In this document: positions 15,528 to 20,644 of the stretch, piece by piece
Position numbering within the stretch: position 1 is the first letter of the stretch
Layout of the letters: the number at the start of each line of letters is the position of its first letter
Assembly (NCBI GenBank): GCA_003520745.1
Contig: DOUE01000009.1
Span: forward strand, 1-20,644
Direction of reading: 5' to 3'
Length of the DNA stretch: 20,644 bases
Source of the DNA: Erysipelotrichaceae bacterium
Lineage (GTDB): Bacteria > Bacillota_I > Bacilli_A > Erysipelotrichales > Erysipelotrichaceae
Notes under the pieces: model-generated
The model's database searches: none
Seen by the model: only the letters and a program-made list of their open reading frames with translations
What the model was told of the DNA's origin: nothing
Program-made: the position numbers and the translations under genes

Positions 15528-15556
15528 ATTATATACCCCCCGTGGGTATATTTCAA
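15528..15556 (-). promoter_or_regulatory. Sigma-A promoter of the copZ-copA-csoR operon
   Basis: On the minus strand, TTGAAA (15556-15551), a 17-base spacer and a perfect TATAAT (15533-15528), which ends 19 bases before the copZ start. The spacer is almost entirely filled by the CsoR-type operator. Confidence 0.88.
15531..15551. promoter_or_regulatory. CsoR-type copper operator
   Basis: Perfect inverted repeat ATATACCC (15531-15538) / GGGTATAT (15544-15551) around CCCGT, matching the known TACCC...GGGTA pattern of CsoR sites in Bacillota. It spans the region between the -35 and -10 boxes, so bound apo-CsoR would block RNA polymerase, and Cu(I) would relieve this. Confidence 0.85.
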
Positions 15557-15601
15557 GGATAATCATCTCATCATGGCGGGAATGGATATTCTTGCCCCCC
15601 C

Positions 15602-15630
15602 TTGAGTCCACCAACAAGAAAGTGTATGAT
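15602..15630 (+). promoter_or_regulatory. Sigma-A promoter of the small HTH gene
   Basis: TTGAGT at 15602-15607, a 17-base spacer and TATGAT at 15625-15630. Transcription would start near 15637, inside the 23-bp palindrome, giving a leader of about 85 bases. Confidence 0.7.
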
Positions 15631-15633
15631 AAA

Positions 15634-15656
15634 TATACCCTATCAGATAGGGTATA
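15634..15656. promoter_or_regulatory. Perfect 23-bp palindrome at the HTH gene's transcription start (probable operator)
   Basis: TATACCCTATC (15634-15644) and GATAGGGTATA (15646-15656) are exact reverse complements around one A. Its position just after the -10 is that of a repressor site. The likely binder is the HTH protein itself, but its outer TATACCC/GGGTATA halves resemble the CsoR operator with wider spacing. Confidence 0.75.
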
Positions 15657-15662
15657 AAAAGC

Positions 15663-15676
15663 CTCTATGTATAGAG
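15663..15676. repeat. Six-base-pair palindrome in the HTH gene leader
   Basis: CTCTAT (15663-15668) and ATAGAG (15671-15676) around GT, seven bases after the 23-bp palindrome. It could be a second operator half or a small RNA hairpin. No T-run follows. Confidence 0.45.
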
Positions 15677-15721
15677 TCTGATTAAGATTACTCGATGAAA
15701 TCAAATGAAGGAGGTTCATCC

Positions 15722-15985
15722 ATGGACAAGAATTCAATCTTTGGAAACCCAACGAAAACCTATCATGTCTTGGATCTATCCTACATCGACTCAGCCTATC
15801 TGCGTGATTTCAGGATGAAGTTAGGCTACACGCAGAGTGCGTTTGCGATAGTTCTCGGTGTCACCAAGAAATCGATTGAAAAATGGGAACAGGGGGTTTA
15901 TCCGGTGAGCGATCCGATTCGAAGATTGATCTATCTGATGGATAAGTTGCCTGAAGTCAAAGAGAAGCTGTATCCATACAAATAG
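15722..15985 (+). CDS. Small XRE-type helix-turn-helix protein (HigA/MqsA-antitoxin-like)
   Basis: 87 residues, ATG at 15722 with AAGGAGG eight bases upstream. An in-frame ATG nine codons earlier overlaps the ribosome site and is rejected. Residues 28-72 form a five-helix Cro-like domain: LRDFRMKLGYTQSAFAIVLG, then VTKKSIEKWEQGVYPVS as the recognition helix, and DPIRRLIYLMDK. This resembles the DNA-binding half of HigA2/MqsA-type antitoxins and NadS-like regulators. No toxin gene is next to it. It is transcribed divergently from the copper operon and ends at a shared terminator facing gap. The palindromes in its leader suggest autoregulation. Its composition looks richer in AT than the flanking genes, which may indicate separate acquisition. 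Whether it also affects copZ expression is unknown. Confidence 0.8.
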   Translation: MDKNSIFGNPTKTYHVLDLSYIDSAYLRDFRMKLGYTQSAFAIVLGVTKKSIEKWEQGVYPVSDPIRRLIYLMDKLPEVKEKLYPYK

Positions 15986-15996
15986 GATCGAATGAA

Positions 15997-16024
15997 AAAA
16001 GCGTACCCGTGAGGATACGCTTTT
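15997..16024. terminator. Bidirectional terminator between the HTH gene and gap
   Basis: AAAAGCGTA (15997-16005) pairs with TACGCTTTT (16016-16024). A-rich and T-rich flanks serve both strands of the two convergent genes. Confidence 0.85.
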
Positions 16025-16041
16025 CGTTGATAGTCGAGGAC

Positions 16042-17052
16042 TTAGATCTTGGAAGCCAAGAAAGCGGCCGTACGGACCAATTGGTTCGTGTAGGAAGCTT
16101 CGTTGTCATACCATGCGGCAACCTTGACCAAGCAGACACCGCCGACGTTTTGGACTTTCGTCTGCGTACCGTCGAACAAGGAACCGAAGGTGCAGCCGAT
16201 GACGTCGCTGGAAACGATTTCGTCTTCGGTGTATCCGAAGGATTCGTTGGAAGCGGCTTTCATCGCGGCGTTGACTTCATCCTTGGTGCAAGGTTTCGCA
16301 ACGACGGCGACCAATTCGGTGATGGATCCGGTGATGACGGGAACGCGTTGCGCGGCTCCGTCGAGTTTGCCCTTCAATTCAGGAACGACCAAGCCGATCG
16401 CTTTGGCGGCGCCGGTGGAGTTCGGGACGATGTTGGCCGCGGCGGCGCGTGCGCGACGTAGGTCGCCGTTGCGGTGCGGGGCATCCAAGGTGTTCTGATC
16501 GTTGGTGTAGGCGTGGATGGTCGTCATCGTGCCGTTGATGATTTCGAAGGAATCGTTGAGGACCTTCGCCATCGGGGCCAAACAGTTGGTCGTGCAGGAA
16601 GCGCCGGAGATGATGGTTTCGCTGCCGTCCAGAATGTTGTGGTTGACGTTGTAGACGACGGTTTCAACGCCTTCGCCCTTTGCGGGAGCGGAGATGATGA
16701 CTTTACGTGCGCCGGCCTTGATGTGGGCTTCGGCTTTGACTTTGTCGGTGAAGAATCCGGTCGATTCGATGACGACGTCGACGTTCAACGCTCCCCAAGG
16801 AAGCGCGATGGGATCTTTTTCCGCATAGATACGGATTTCCTTACCGTCGACGATAATGCCGTTTTCGGTGTGGGAAACTTCATGGCCATCCCAACGTCCT
16901 TGGGATGAGTCATACTTTAATAGATGGGCCAATGTCTTGGCGTCGGTCAGGTCATTGATCGCAACGATATCGAATTCTGCTTTTCCAGCCATCAGGCGGA
17001 AAGCAAGGCGTCCGATACGTCCAAAACCGTTAATCGCAATTCTTGCTGTCAT
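16042..17052 (-). CDS. gap: Glyceraldehyde-3-phosphate dehydrogenase (NAD-dependent, glycolytic type)
   Basis: 336 residues from the ATG at 17052, with AGGAGG eight bases upstream. A 25-codon longer open frame would run back through the promoter and is rejected. It oxidises glyceraldehyde-3-phosphate to 1,3-bisphosphoglycerate in the cytosol. Seen: the Rossmann start INGFGRIGR (7-15), AINDLTD with Asp34 after the second strand, which indicates NAD rather than NADP, the catalytic SCTTNCLAP with Cys153, and the standard C-terminus ending near LASKI. It stands alone, without the cggR regulator or pgk that often accompany it in Bacillota, and has its own consensus promoter, fitting high constitutive expression. 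Confidence 0.97.
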   Translation of the reverse strand: MTARIAINGFGRIGRLAFRLMAGKAEFDIVAINDLTDAKTLAHLLKYDSSQGRWDGHEVSHTENGIIVDGKEIRIYAEKDPIALPWGALNVDVVIESTGFFTDKVKAEAHIKAGARKVIISAPAKGEGVETVVYNVNHNILDGSETIISGASCTTNCLAPMAKVLNDSFEIINGTMTTIHAYTNDQNTLDAPHRNGDLRRARAAAANIVPNSTGAAKAIGLVVPELKGKLDGAAQRVPVITGSITELVAVVAKPCTKDEVNAAMKAASNESFGYTEDEIVSSDVIGCTFGSLFDGTQTKVQNVGGVCLVKVAAWYDNEASYTNQLVRTAAFLASKI

Positions 17053-17080
17053 GGATAAGTCCTCCTCATGTGACATATCA

Positions 17081-17109
17081 ATTATAGGCACTCCGACCTG
17101 TTTTGTCAA
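17081..17109 (-). promoter_or_regulatory. Full-consensus sigma-A promoter of gap
   Basis: On the minus strand, TTGACA (17109-17104), a 17-base spacer and TATAAT (17086-17081): both hexamers are perfect. A second TTGACA lies 18 bases further upstream (17127-17122). Confidence 0.92.
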
Positions 17110-17139
17110 TTGTGAGCCGATTGTCAAAATAGGCTTTCA

Positions 17140-18054
17140 TTATTGGCTATCGTGGATCCAAAGCGGTTTTCCGCTCAGCGCCATCGCTTGGTGCGCACTG
17201 CTTACGCGGGTATCGTAAAGTTTGTTGAACAGATCGAAATCATTGATCCGAACGCTCATATATTCTTCCAGATTCGCGCTGGATCCGGGGAGGATCCGCG
17301 TCAGTTCCTCGTGTTCGCTGACATGCAGGAAGACTTTTTCTTTTCCGTTAAGGAGTGTCGAAATCATCTTCAGACAACTCAAGGCGTCCACGTACAGGAT
17401 TTCATCGATGTCGATGCTTTTGGGTTGGATGCTAAACATGCAGTAGCCTTTGACGACCCCGTCTTCCTTCAGCACCAGCACTTTCCCTCCTTCGGCTTTC
17501 AATTCGCCGAAGCGTTTCTCATAATATCCCTGTTCACGCAGGAAGTACCCGGTGAAATGTTTGGTGAACTCTCTATAGAAGGATTGGAACTCTTTCGGAT
17601 CGACCGTATAGCTGATGCCCTGCGAACTGAGAACCGGGATCATCGTATTGTCGACCATGATCTTTTTGCGTCGGTAGATCTTCTCGAATCCGAAGGGTTC
17701 GTATAACTCCGGATTGTATCCCTGCAGGACCGTGACGAGGTCTTGATGGGAGAGCATGTCCAGCACTTCGTCCATCAGGTGTTTCATGTATCCTTTGCGG
17801 CGATATTCCATCGGGGTGAGGACACCGACGATGTAGGAAGCGCTGATGCGCTTCCCATGCAAGACCATCGTATGACGATGGACGTGCAGGGAGGAGAGGA
17901 TCGACTCCCCTTCCTTTAAGAGATAACACTCCGTCGGATCGTAGTACGTGTTGAAATAATAGTCGATCGACCCTCCGTCATCATGGGCGAAGGCGTCTTT
18001 CCACTGTTTATACAGAATTGCCTTATCGGTAGCCGATGCTCTGTAAAGTTTCAT
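17140..18054 (-). CDS. Eis-like GNAT-family N-acetyltransferase
   Basis: 304 residues, ATG at 18054 with GAGG eight bases upstream, overlapping the end of the DUF2156 gene by 32 bases. The acetyl-CoA-binding motif is clear: YIVGVLTPMEYRRKGYMKHLM (core 76-93, with RRKGY as the pyrophosphate loop), followed by LQGYNPELYEPFGFEK, the standard end of a GNAT fold. A second GNAT-like half (about 140-230) and a C-terminal extension make it the double-GNAT layout of the Eis group (COG4552), though it is shorter than the ~400 residues of mycobacterial Eis. Such enzymes acetylate amines, including aminoglycosides, but the substrate here is unknown. A free C-terminal carboxylate, usually needed as the Eis base, is present as in any protein and is not diagnostic. 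Confidence 0.85.
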   Translation of the reverse strand: MKLYRASATDKAILYKQWKDAFAHDDGGSIDYYFNTYYDPTECYLLKEGESILSSLHVHRHTMVLHGKRISASYIVGVLTPMEYRRKGYMKHLMDEVLDMLSHQDLVTVLQGYNPELYEPFGFEKIYRRKKIMVDNTMIPVLSSQGISYTVDPKEFQSFYREFTKHFTGYFLREQGYYEKRFGELKAEGGKVLVLKEDGVVKGYCMFSIQPKSIDIDEILYVDALSCLKMISTLLNGKEKVFLHVSEHEELTRILPGSSANLEEYMSVRINDFDLFNKLYDTRVSSAHQAMALSGKPLWIHDSQ

Positions 18055-18952
18055 GTTGTTCCCTCAAACGGTATTTCTCGATGAAATACGCCGGTGCCAG
18101 GGCCATTTTCGCAGCCCGTAGATGCTCGTTGCCCATATCGTCTTCCCGGTTGACCAAGGTGGCCTGCGGGAAGTGATGGTTGAGGAATTCTTTCTCCACG
18201 ACTTGGTATAACCCACGGTAGCTATCGTCGGCTTTTTCGATGTTGATCTGCACCATGCGGTGGGACGACATCGATCCGATGACGAAGGCGCGGACGTGTC
18301 CGTCGATGCGGATCAAGCCGCCTTCCCAGGGGATCTTGGAATAACAATCCAGGATATCCATCGCCCCCTGCTTTTCATACTTGAAATATTCGTCCTGGTC
18401 TTCGTCGCTTTTCCACGAATAGAGAAAAGCCCGGACATCGTCAAGATTCGTCTCGTCGATCGCTTCATAGACGAAGCGTCCTTCATAGTCTTTATGGAAA
18501 GCGTTGATGTGGTTGCGGCGTTTCTGCAGTTTCTTCCCGCTGAACGTCCTCAACTTCTCCGCTTCATAGACGTAGTCGAATGCATCGCGCTCATCGACGA
18601 ATTTCGTATCCGGTAAGACCTTCAATACTTTCTCGACCCCTTCTTTCGTATAGCACGAAAGTTCGAAAGGGACATGGGCGGTTTCGAAGATTTCCTTCCC
18701 CTTCAGGATCGCGGCGCAGAATTTTTCTGGCGCGCACAGGGGCATATACATGAACAGGGTCCCTTTATGAATCCCCAACAATAACAGATAGTCGTCGGTC
18801 GCATACTTCCATAAGGGATATTGGCGTCGCCATTGGAACATGTTGACGATGTTGTGGTTGCTTTCTTCAATGCCCGAGCGATACAGATAATCCAGGATCT
18901 TGGGACAGTCCTCTTCGGTGACCGGCTCGAAATCCAAAGCGTTGGCGTCCAT
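18023..18952 (-). CDS. DUF2156 protein (phosphatidylglycerol lysyltransferase C-terminal-like)
   Basis: 309 residues, ATG at 18952 with a weak ribosome site (AGAGAG), five bases after the previous stop, so coupling is likely. The family hallmark is LRTFSGKKLQKRRNHINAF (134-152), a basic loop seen in DUF2156 proteins and in the soluble domain of MprF, which transfers lysine or alanine from tRNA to lipid. The C-terminus (VNREDDMGNEHLRAAKMA, then FIEKYRL) is also typical. The protein has a double GNAT fold by family knowledge but no membrane helices here, so it would be cytosolic. Stand-alone members are common in Bacillota and lack a proven substrate. Overlap with an Eis-like GNAT gene suggests a joint acyl-transfer task. 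Confidence 0.88.
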   Translation of the reverse strand: MDANALDFEPVTEEDCPKILDYLYRSGIEESNHNIVNMFQWRRQYPLWKYATDDYLLLLGIHKGTLFMYMPLCAPEKFCAAILKGKEIFETAHVPFELSCYTKEGVEKVLKVLPDTKFVDERDAFDYVYEAEKLRTFSGKKLQKRRNHINAFHKDYEGRFVYEAIDETNLDDVRAFLYSWKSDEDQDEYFKYEKQGAMDILDCYSKIPWEGGLIRIDGHVRAFVIGSMSSHRMVQINIEKADDSYRGLYQVVEKEFLNHHFPQATLVNREDDMGNEHLRAAKMALAPAYFIEKYRLREQHETLQSIGYR

Positions 18953-18957
18953 GCGGA

Positions 18958-19203
18958 TTACTCTCTTTCTTTATATTCCGCGTCGAAAACTTCGCCGCGG
19001 ATAGGTTGTTCGATATCGTCATCCTGCGAGAGATCCCGTTGCGTTTGGACCGGATCGATGTCGCGTGCCGCCTTACGGACGGCGAAAACCATGCGTAGAA
19101 GGAAGAAGCCGATCACCAGTATGAAGAACAGGAAGAGCGGCCAGAGGTAAGTAAGCAAGATCATCCCGATGATGATCGTAAGGATCAGTTGGATCAGTTT
19201 CAA
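18958..19203 (-). CDS. Small membrane protein, TTG start
   Basis: 81 residues, TTG at 19203 chosen because AGGTGA lies five bases upstream and a TATAAT box ends 17 bases upstream. The open frame continues to 19449, but that part is the shadow of the XRE gene and crosses its terminator. Residues 3-39 are strongly hydrophobic, enough for one long or two short membrane helices (break near TYLWP). They are followed by a basic patch (RKAARD) and an acidic cytoplasmic tail ending EVFDAEYKERE. The charge pattern places the tail inside. I do not recognise a family. It leads the operon with the DUF2156 and GNAT genes, so it may anchor or assist them; that is inference. Confidence 0.75.
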   Translation of the reverse strand: MKLIQLILTIIIGMILLTYLWPLFLFFILVIGFFLLRMVFAVRKAARDIDPVQTQRDLSQDDDIEQPIRGEVFDAEYKERE

Positions 19204-19219
19204 TTGAATCACCTGTTTT

Positions 19220-19228
19220 ATTATACCA
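19220..19228 (-). promoter_or_regulatory. Extended -10 promoter of the small membrane protein operon
   Basis: On the minus strand TGGTATAAT: a TGn extension and a perfect TATAAT (19225-19220). No -35 match is present because the upstream bases are the XRE terminator. The ribosome site begins five bases downstream of the box, so the leader would be very short. Confidence 0.65.
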
Positions 19229-19233
19229 CAAAC

Positions 19234-19253
19234 AAAAAAGGCCGAAGCCTTTT
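19234..19253 (-). terminator. Rho-independent terminator of the XRE gene
   Basis: On the minus strand AAAAGGC-TTCG-GCCTTTT followed by two more T: a seven-base-pair stem with the very stable UUCG tetraloop. It lies 14 bases after the XRE stop codon. Confidence 0.9.
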
Positions 19254-19267
19254 CCGTCTTGCATGAA

Positions 19268-19540
19268 TTAGAAGAGATCGCGCAACGCGATGCCCAAACC
19301 CTTCGCCAATTTGTCGAGGGCTTTGAGGGAGATGTTGCGTCGTCCGCGCTCCACATCCGAGATGTAATTGCGATGCAGCCCGCTGCGGAAGGAAAGTTCT
19401 TCCTGCGACAGACTGACACTGATCCGTAAATGCTTGATTCTTTCCCCAAACTGATGCGTCAACTCATTCCCCGCTTGACTGTCTTCGTCTTCAACGTGCG
19501 GACGAACGACCGTTTGGGAACTTGCCGTTTCTTGTTCCAT
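19268..19540 (-). CDS. XRE-family (Cro/C1-type) transcriptional regulator
   Basis: 90 residues, ATG at 19540, with GGGAG nine bases and GGGG two bases upstream, so the effective ribosome site is ambiguous. Residues 1-27 are polar and acidic without predicted structure. Residues 31-90 are a Cro/C1 helix-turn-helix: FGERIKHLRISVSLSQEELS (32-50), the recognition helix GLHRNYISDVERGRRNISL (54-72), then LDKLAKGLGIALRDLF. The pattern YISDVERGRRNIS is typical of SinR-like and restriction-modification controller proteins. No methylase or endonuclease gene adjoins it. It is monocistronic (own terminator) with a leader of about 120 bases containing several palindromes, consistent with autoregulation. 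Its targets are unknown; the operon just downstream is one candidate. Confidence 0.88.
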   Translation of the reverse strand: MEQETASSQTVVRPHVEDEDSQAGNELTHQFGERIKHLRISVSLSQEELSFRSGLHRNYISDVERGRRNISLKALDKLAKGLGIALRDLF

Positions 19541-19654
19541 ATCCCCACACTCCCGTTTCCGACCCCTTGGTCATCCGATTTCTCGGTTCTACAGCGCTTC
19601 TAGGCATTTTCCCCTATGCTTTTACCGATGAATATCCCACATATCACTTAAAAA

Positions 19655-19665
19655 GCATATTATGC
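19655..19665. repeat. 11-bp palindrome near the XRE transcription start
   Basis: GCATA (19655-19659) and TATGC (19661-19665) around T, just downstream of the predicted -10. The position fits an operator. Confidence 0.4.
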
Positions 19666-19668
19666 GTT

Positions 19669-19697
19669 ATTATCTACGTTTTACATGAACCAAGCAA
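19669..19697 (-). promoter_or_regulatory. Candidate promoter of the XRE gene
   Basis: On the minus strand, TTGCTT (19697-19692), a 17-base spacer and GATAAT (19674-19669). Transcription from here would give a leader of about 120 bases. Confidence 0.5.
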
Positions 19698-19704
19698 GAT
19701 TAAC

Positions 19705-19723
19705 TATACACTATGAGTGTATA
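19705..19723. repeat. 19-bp palindrome upstream of the XRE promoter
   Basis: TATACACT (19705-19712) and AGTGTATA (19716-19723) around ATG, seven bases upstream of the -35. Perfect arms and a centre spacing typical of HTH dimer sites suggest an operator. Confidence 0.6.
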
Positions 19724-19728
19724 TTAGC

Positions 19729-19744
19729 ACTTATTGGAATAAGT
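19729..19744. repeat. 16-bp palindrome next to the 19-bp palindrome
   Basis: ACTTATT (19729-19735) and AATAAGT (19738-19744) around GG. It has no T-run typical of a terminator. It may be another regulator site. Confidence 0.45.
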
Positions 19745-19761
19745 TTACACCATTCAGTGAT

Positions 19762-19786
19762 AAAAGAAAAGACCGGTTTCCCGGTC
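19762..19786 (-). terminator. Rho-independent terminator of the M29 aminopeptidase gene
   Basis: On the minus strand GACCGG-GAAA-CCGGTC (19786-19771), a GC-rich six-pair stem with a GNRA loop, followed by TTTTCTTTT. It overlaps the stop codon. Confidence 0.9.
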
Positions 19787-20644
19787 AGTTCGCATAGTTG
19801 CCGTTTTCAAAGAGTTTGACGATCGTACCGTCCGCGCAAACCGCGCTGATTTCAAGATCCGGCGTACCGAACATGAAATCGATGTGGATCGAAGAGACGT
19901 TGAGATTGGCTTTCGTCCAGGTTTCATCGGGGGTCGTACGCGCCCCGTCGATGGCGCCGGCGAAGCCTTTGCCTAAGGCGAGGTGACACGCCGCGTTCTC
20001 GTCCAATAAGGTATTGTAGAAGAGGAGACCGCTGCGGGAGATGTTGGAGGAATGTTCGACCAGCGCGACTTCGCCCAGGTAGCACGAGCCTTCGTCCGTC
20101 GCGATCAAATCCTCCAATAGTTTCTTGTTTTTCTTGGCGTCGACTTTTACGACTTTCCCGCTCTTGAAGGTCAGGCTGAAGTCTTCGATCACGCTGCCGG
20201 CCACATAGAGGGGACGGCTGGCGACGACTTTCCCGTCGACCTTGAACTTATCCGGGGATGTGAAGACTTCTTCGGTCGGGATGTTGGCGCTGAAGAAGAC
20301 CTTCTTGTCGGAAACATCGCTGCCGCCGCTCCATTTGACCCGTTCGTTGAGTCCGACCGTGAGATCGGTCCCCAGCGAATTCTTGAACCGGAGTTCGCGC
20401 AGATGCAGGGCGTTGAGCTTATTGCGTTGTTGGCGTATCTTGTCTTGATGGGCGTTCCAGGTCGTCACGGGGTCGAGGTCCTTGCTCATGTACGTCAAGT
20501 CGAACAAGGTCTTCCAGAACGTTTTCAAGGCTTCTTTCTCATCCAGTTGCGGGAAGACGATCTTCGCCCATAAGCGGTTGGGGACAGGCGCGATGCACCA
20601 TTGGATGCCATGGGAAGACATGCGGTGACGGACGACGTTGCGGA
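19785..20644 (-). CDS. M29-family metallo-aminopeptidase, N-terminus outside window
   Basis: 285 residues are visible; the frame stays open to the window edge, so the ATG at 20621 is internal and about 125 N-terminal residues are missing (family length near 410). M29 enzymes (thermophilic aminopeptidase, AmpS, PepS) release N-terminal residues from peptides in the cytosol using two metal ions. Seen: WCIAPVPNRLWAKIVFP, the GTDLTVGL segment, ANIPTEEVFTSPD with the first metal-ligand Glu, YLGEVALVEHSS with the second, TLLDENAACHLALGKGF with a ligand His, and SIHIDFMFGTPDLEI with the His-x-Asp ligands. The active site is therefore complete. It ends at a strong terminator and is not part of the XRE unit. 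Confidence 0.94.
   Translation of the reverse strand, partial: RNVVRHRMSSHGIQWCIAPVPNRLWAKIVFPQLDEKEALKTFWKTLFDLTYMSKDLDPVTTWNAHQDKIRQQRNKLNALHLRELRFKNSLGTDLTVGLNERVKWSGGSDVSDKKVFFSANIPTEEVFTSPDKFKVDGKVVASRPLYVAGSVIEDFSLTFKSGKVVKVDAKKNKKLLEDLIATDEGSCYLGEVALVEHSSNISRSGLLFYNTLLDENAACHLALGKGFAGAIDGARTTPDETWTKANLNVSSIHIDFMFGTPDLEISAVCADGTIVKLFENGNYAN

Noticed and set aside
15300..15752. 150-residue version of CopZ with a long N-terminus
   Set aside because: The extra 81 codons run through the promoter, operator and divergent HTH leader, while the start at 15509 has a good ribosome site and family length.
17104..17127. Sequence AATTGTGAGC near the gap promoter, like half of the E. coli lac operator
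   Set aside because: The symmetric second half does not match and there is no LacI-type gene nearby; chance similarity is the simplest reading.
18958..19449. 163-residue version of the small membrane protein
   Set aside because: The extra N-terminal part overlaps the XRE gene out of frame and crosses its terminator and the next promoter.

Overview
The window looks like the chromosome of a Bacillota (low-GC Gram-positive type) bacterium or a close relative, although its base composition is moderately high. The gene order cysS - mrnC - rlmB - sigma factor is a Bacillota hallmark, Shine-Dalgarno sites are strong (AGGAGG, AGGTGA), and promoters have classic sigma-A boxes. TGA is used as a stop (cysS, the binding protein, the aldo/keto reductase, the M29 peptidase) and Trp is TGG, so the genetic code is standard. 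This argues against the recoded Mycoplasma/Spiroplasma clade. I cannot name a genus. I see no tRNA, rRNA, insertion sequence, prophage or CRISPR array.

Layout. 1-2987 (minus): a translation/RNA-maintenance operon of cysS, mrnC and rlmB, then a sigma-70 family factor cut by the window edge. 3067-6536 (minus): a translationally coupled pair, a type-I periplasmic-binding lipoprotein followed by a membrane GGDEF-EAL enzyme, in a stretch visibly richer in A+T than its flanks. 6537-6988: a 452-base divergent intergenic region with a PhoB-box-like tandem repeat over a candidate promoter. 6989-9210 (plus): an Fe-S aldo/keto reductase coupled to a DUF871/MupG-like barrel protein. 9294-11276 (plus): a second, stand-alone PAS-GGDEF-EAL enzyme with a degenerate GGDEF motif. 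11296-15509 (minus): a copper operon copZ - copA - csoR - HMA/SafE-like/cupredoxin fusion. Its promoter carries a CsoR-type operator between the -35 and -10 boxes. 15722-15985 (plus): a small HTH protein divergent from the copper operon, with a perfect 23-bp palindrome at its predicted transcription start. 16042-17052 (minus): gap, behind a full-consensus promoter. 17140-19203 (minus): a small membrane protein, a DUF2156 protein and an Eis-like GNAT in one operon. 19268-19540 (minus): an XRE regulator with a palindrome-rich leader. 19785-20644 (minus): an M29 aminopeptidase lacking its N-terminus because of the window edge.

How the parts work together. The copper block is a complete cytosolic sensing, chaperoning and efflux module: CsoR de-represses, CopZ delivers Cu(I), CopA exports it, and a three-domain membrane fusion handles copper further. 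The two GGDEF-EAL proteins show that the cell uses cyclic di-GMP. One is probably bifunctional and paired with a solute-binding lipoprotein, the other is probably a phosphodiesterase. The best candidate for an under-described system is the binding-protein/cyclase pair, which lacks any transport permease and resembles in layout the NspS-MbaA pair of Vibrio cholerae. The unusual HMA-SafE-cupredoxin fusion and the DUF2156/Eis-like pair also deserve attention. Several predicted promoters lie so close to their start codons that the mRNAs would begin at or just before the Shine-Dalgarno sequence.
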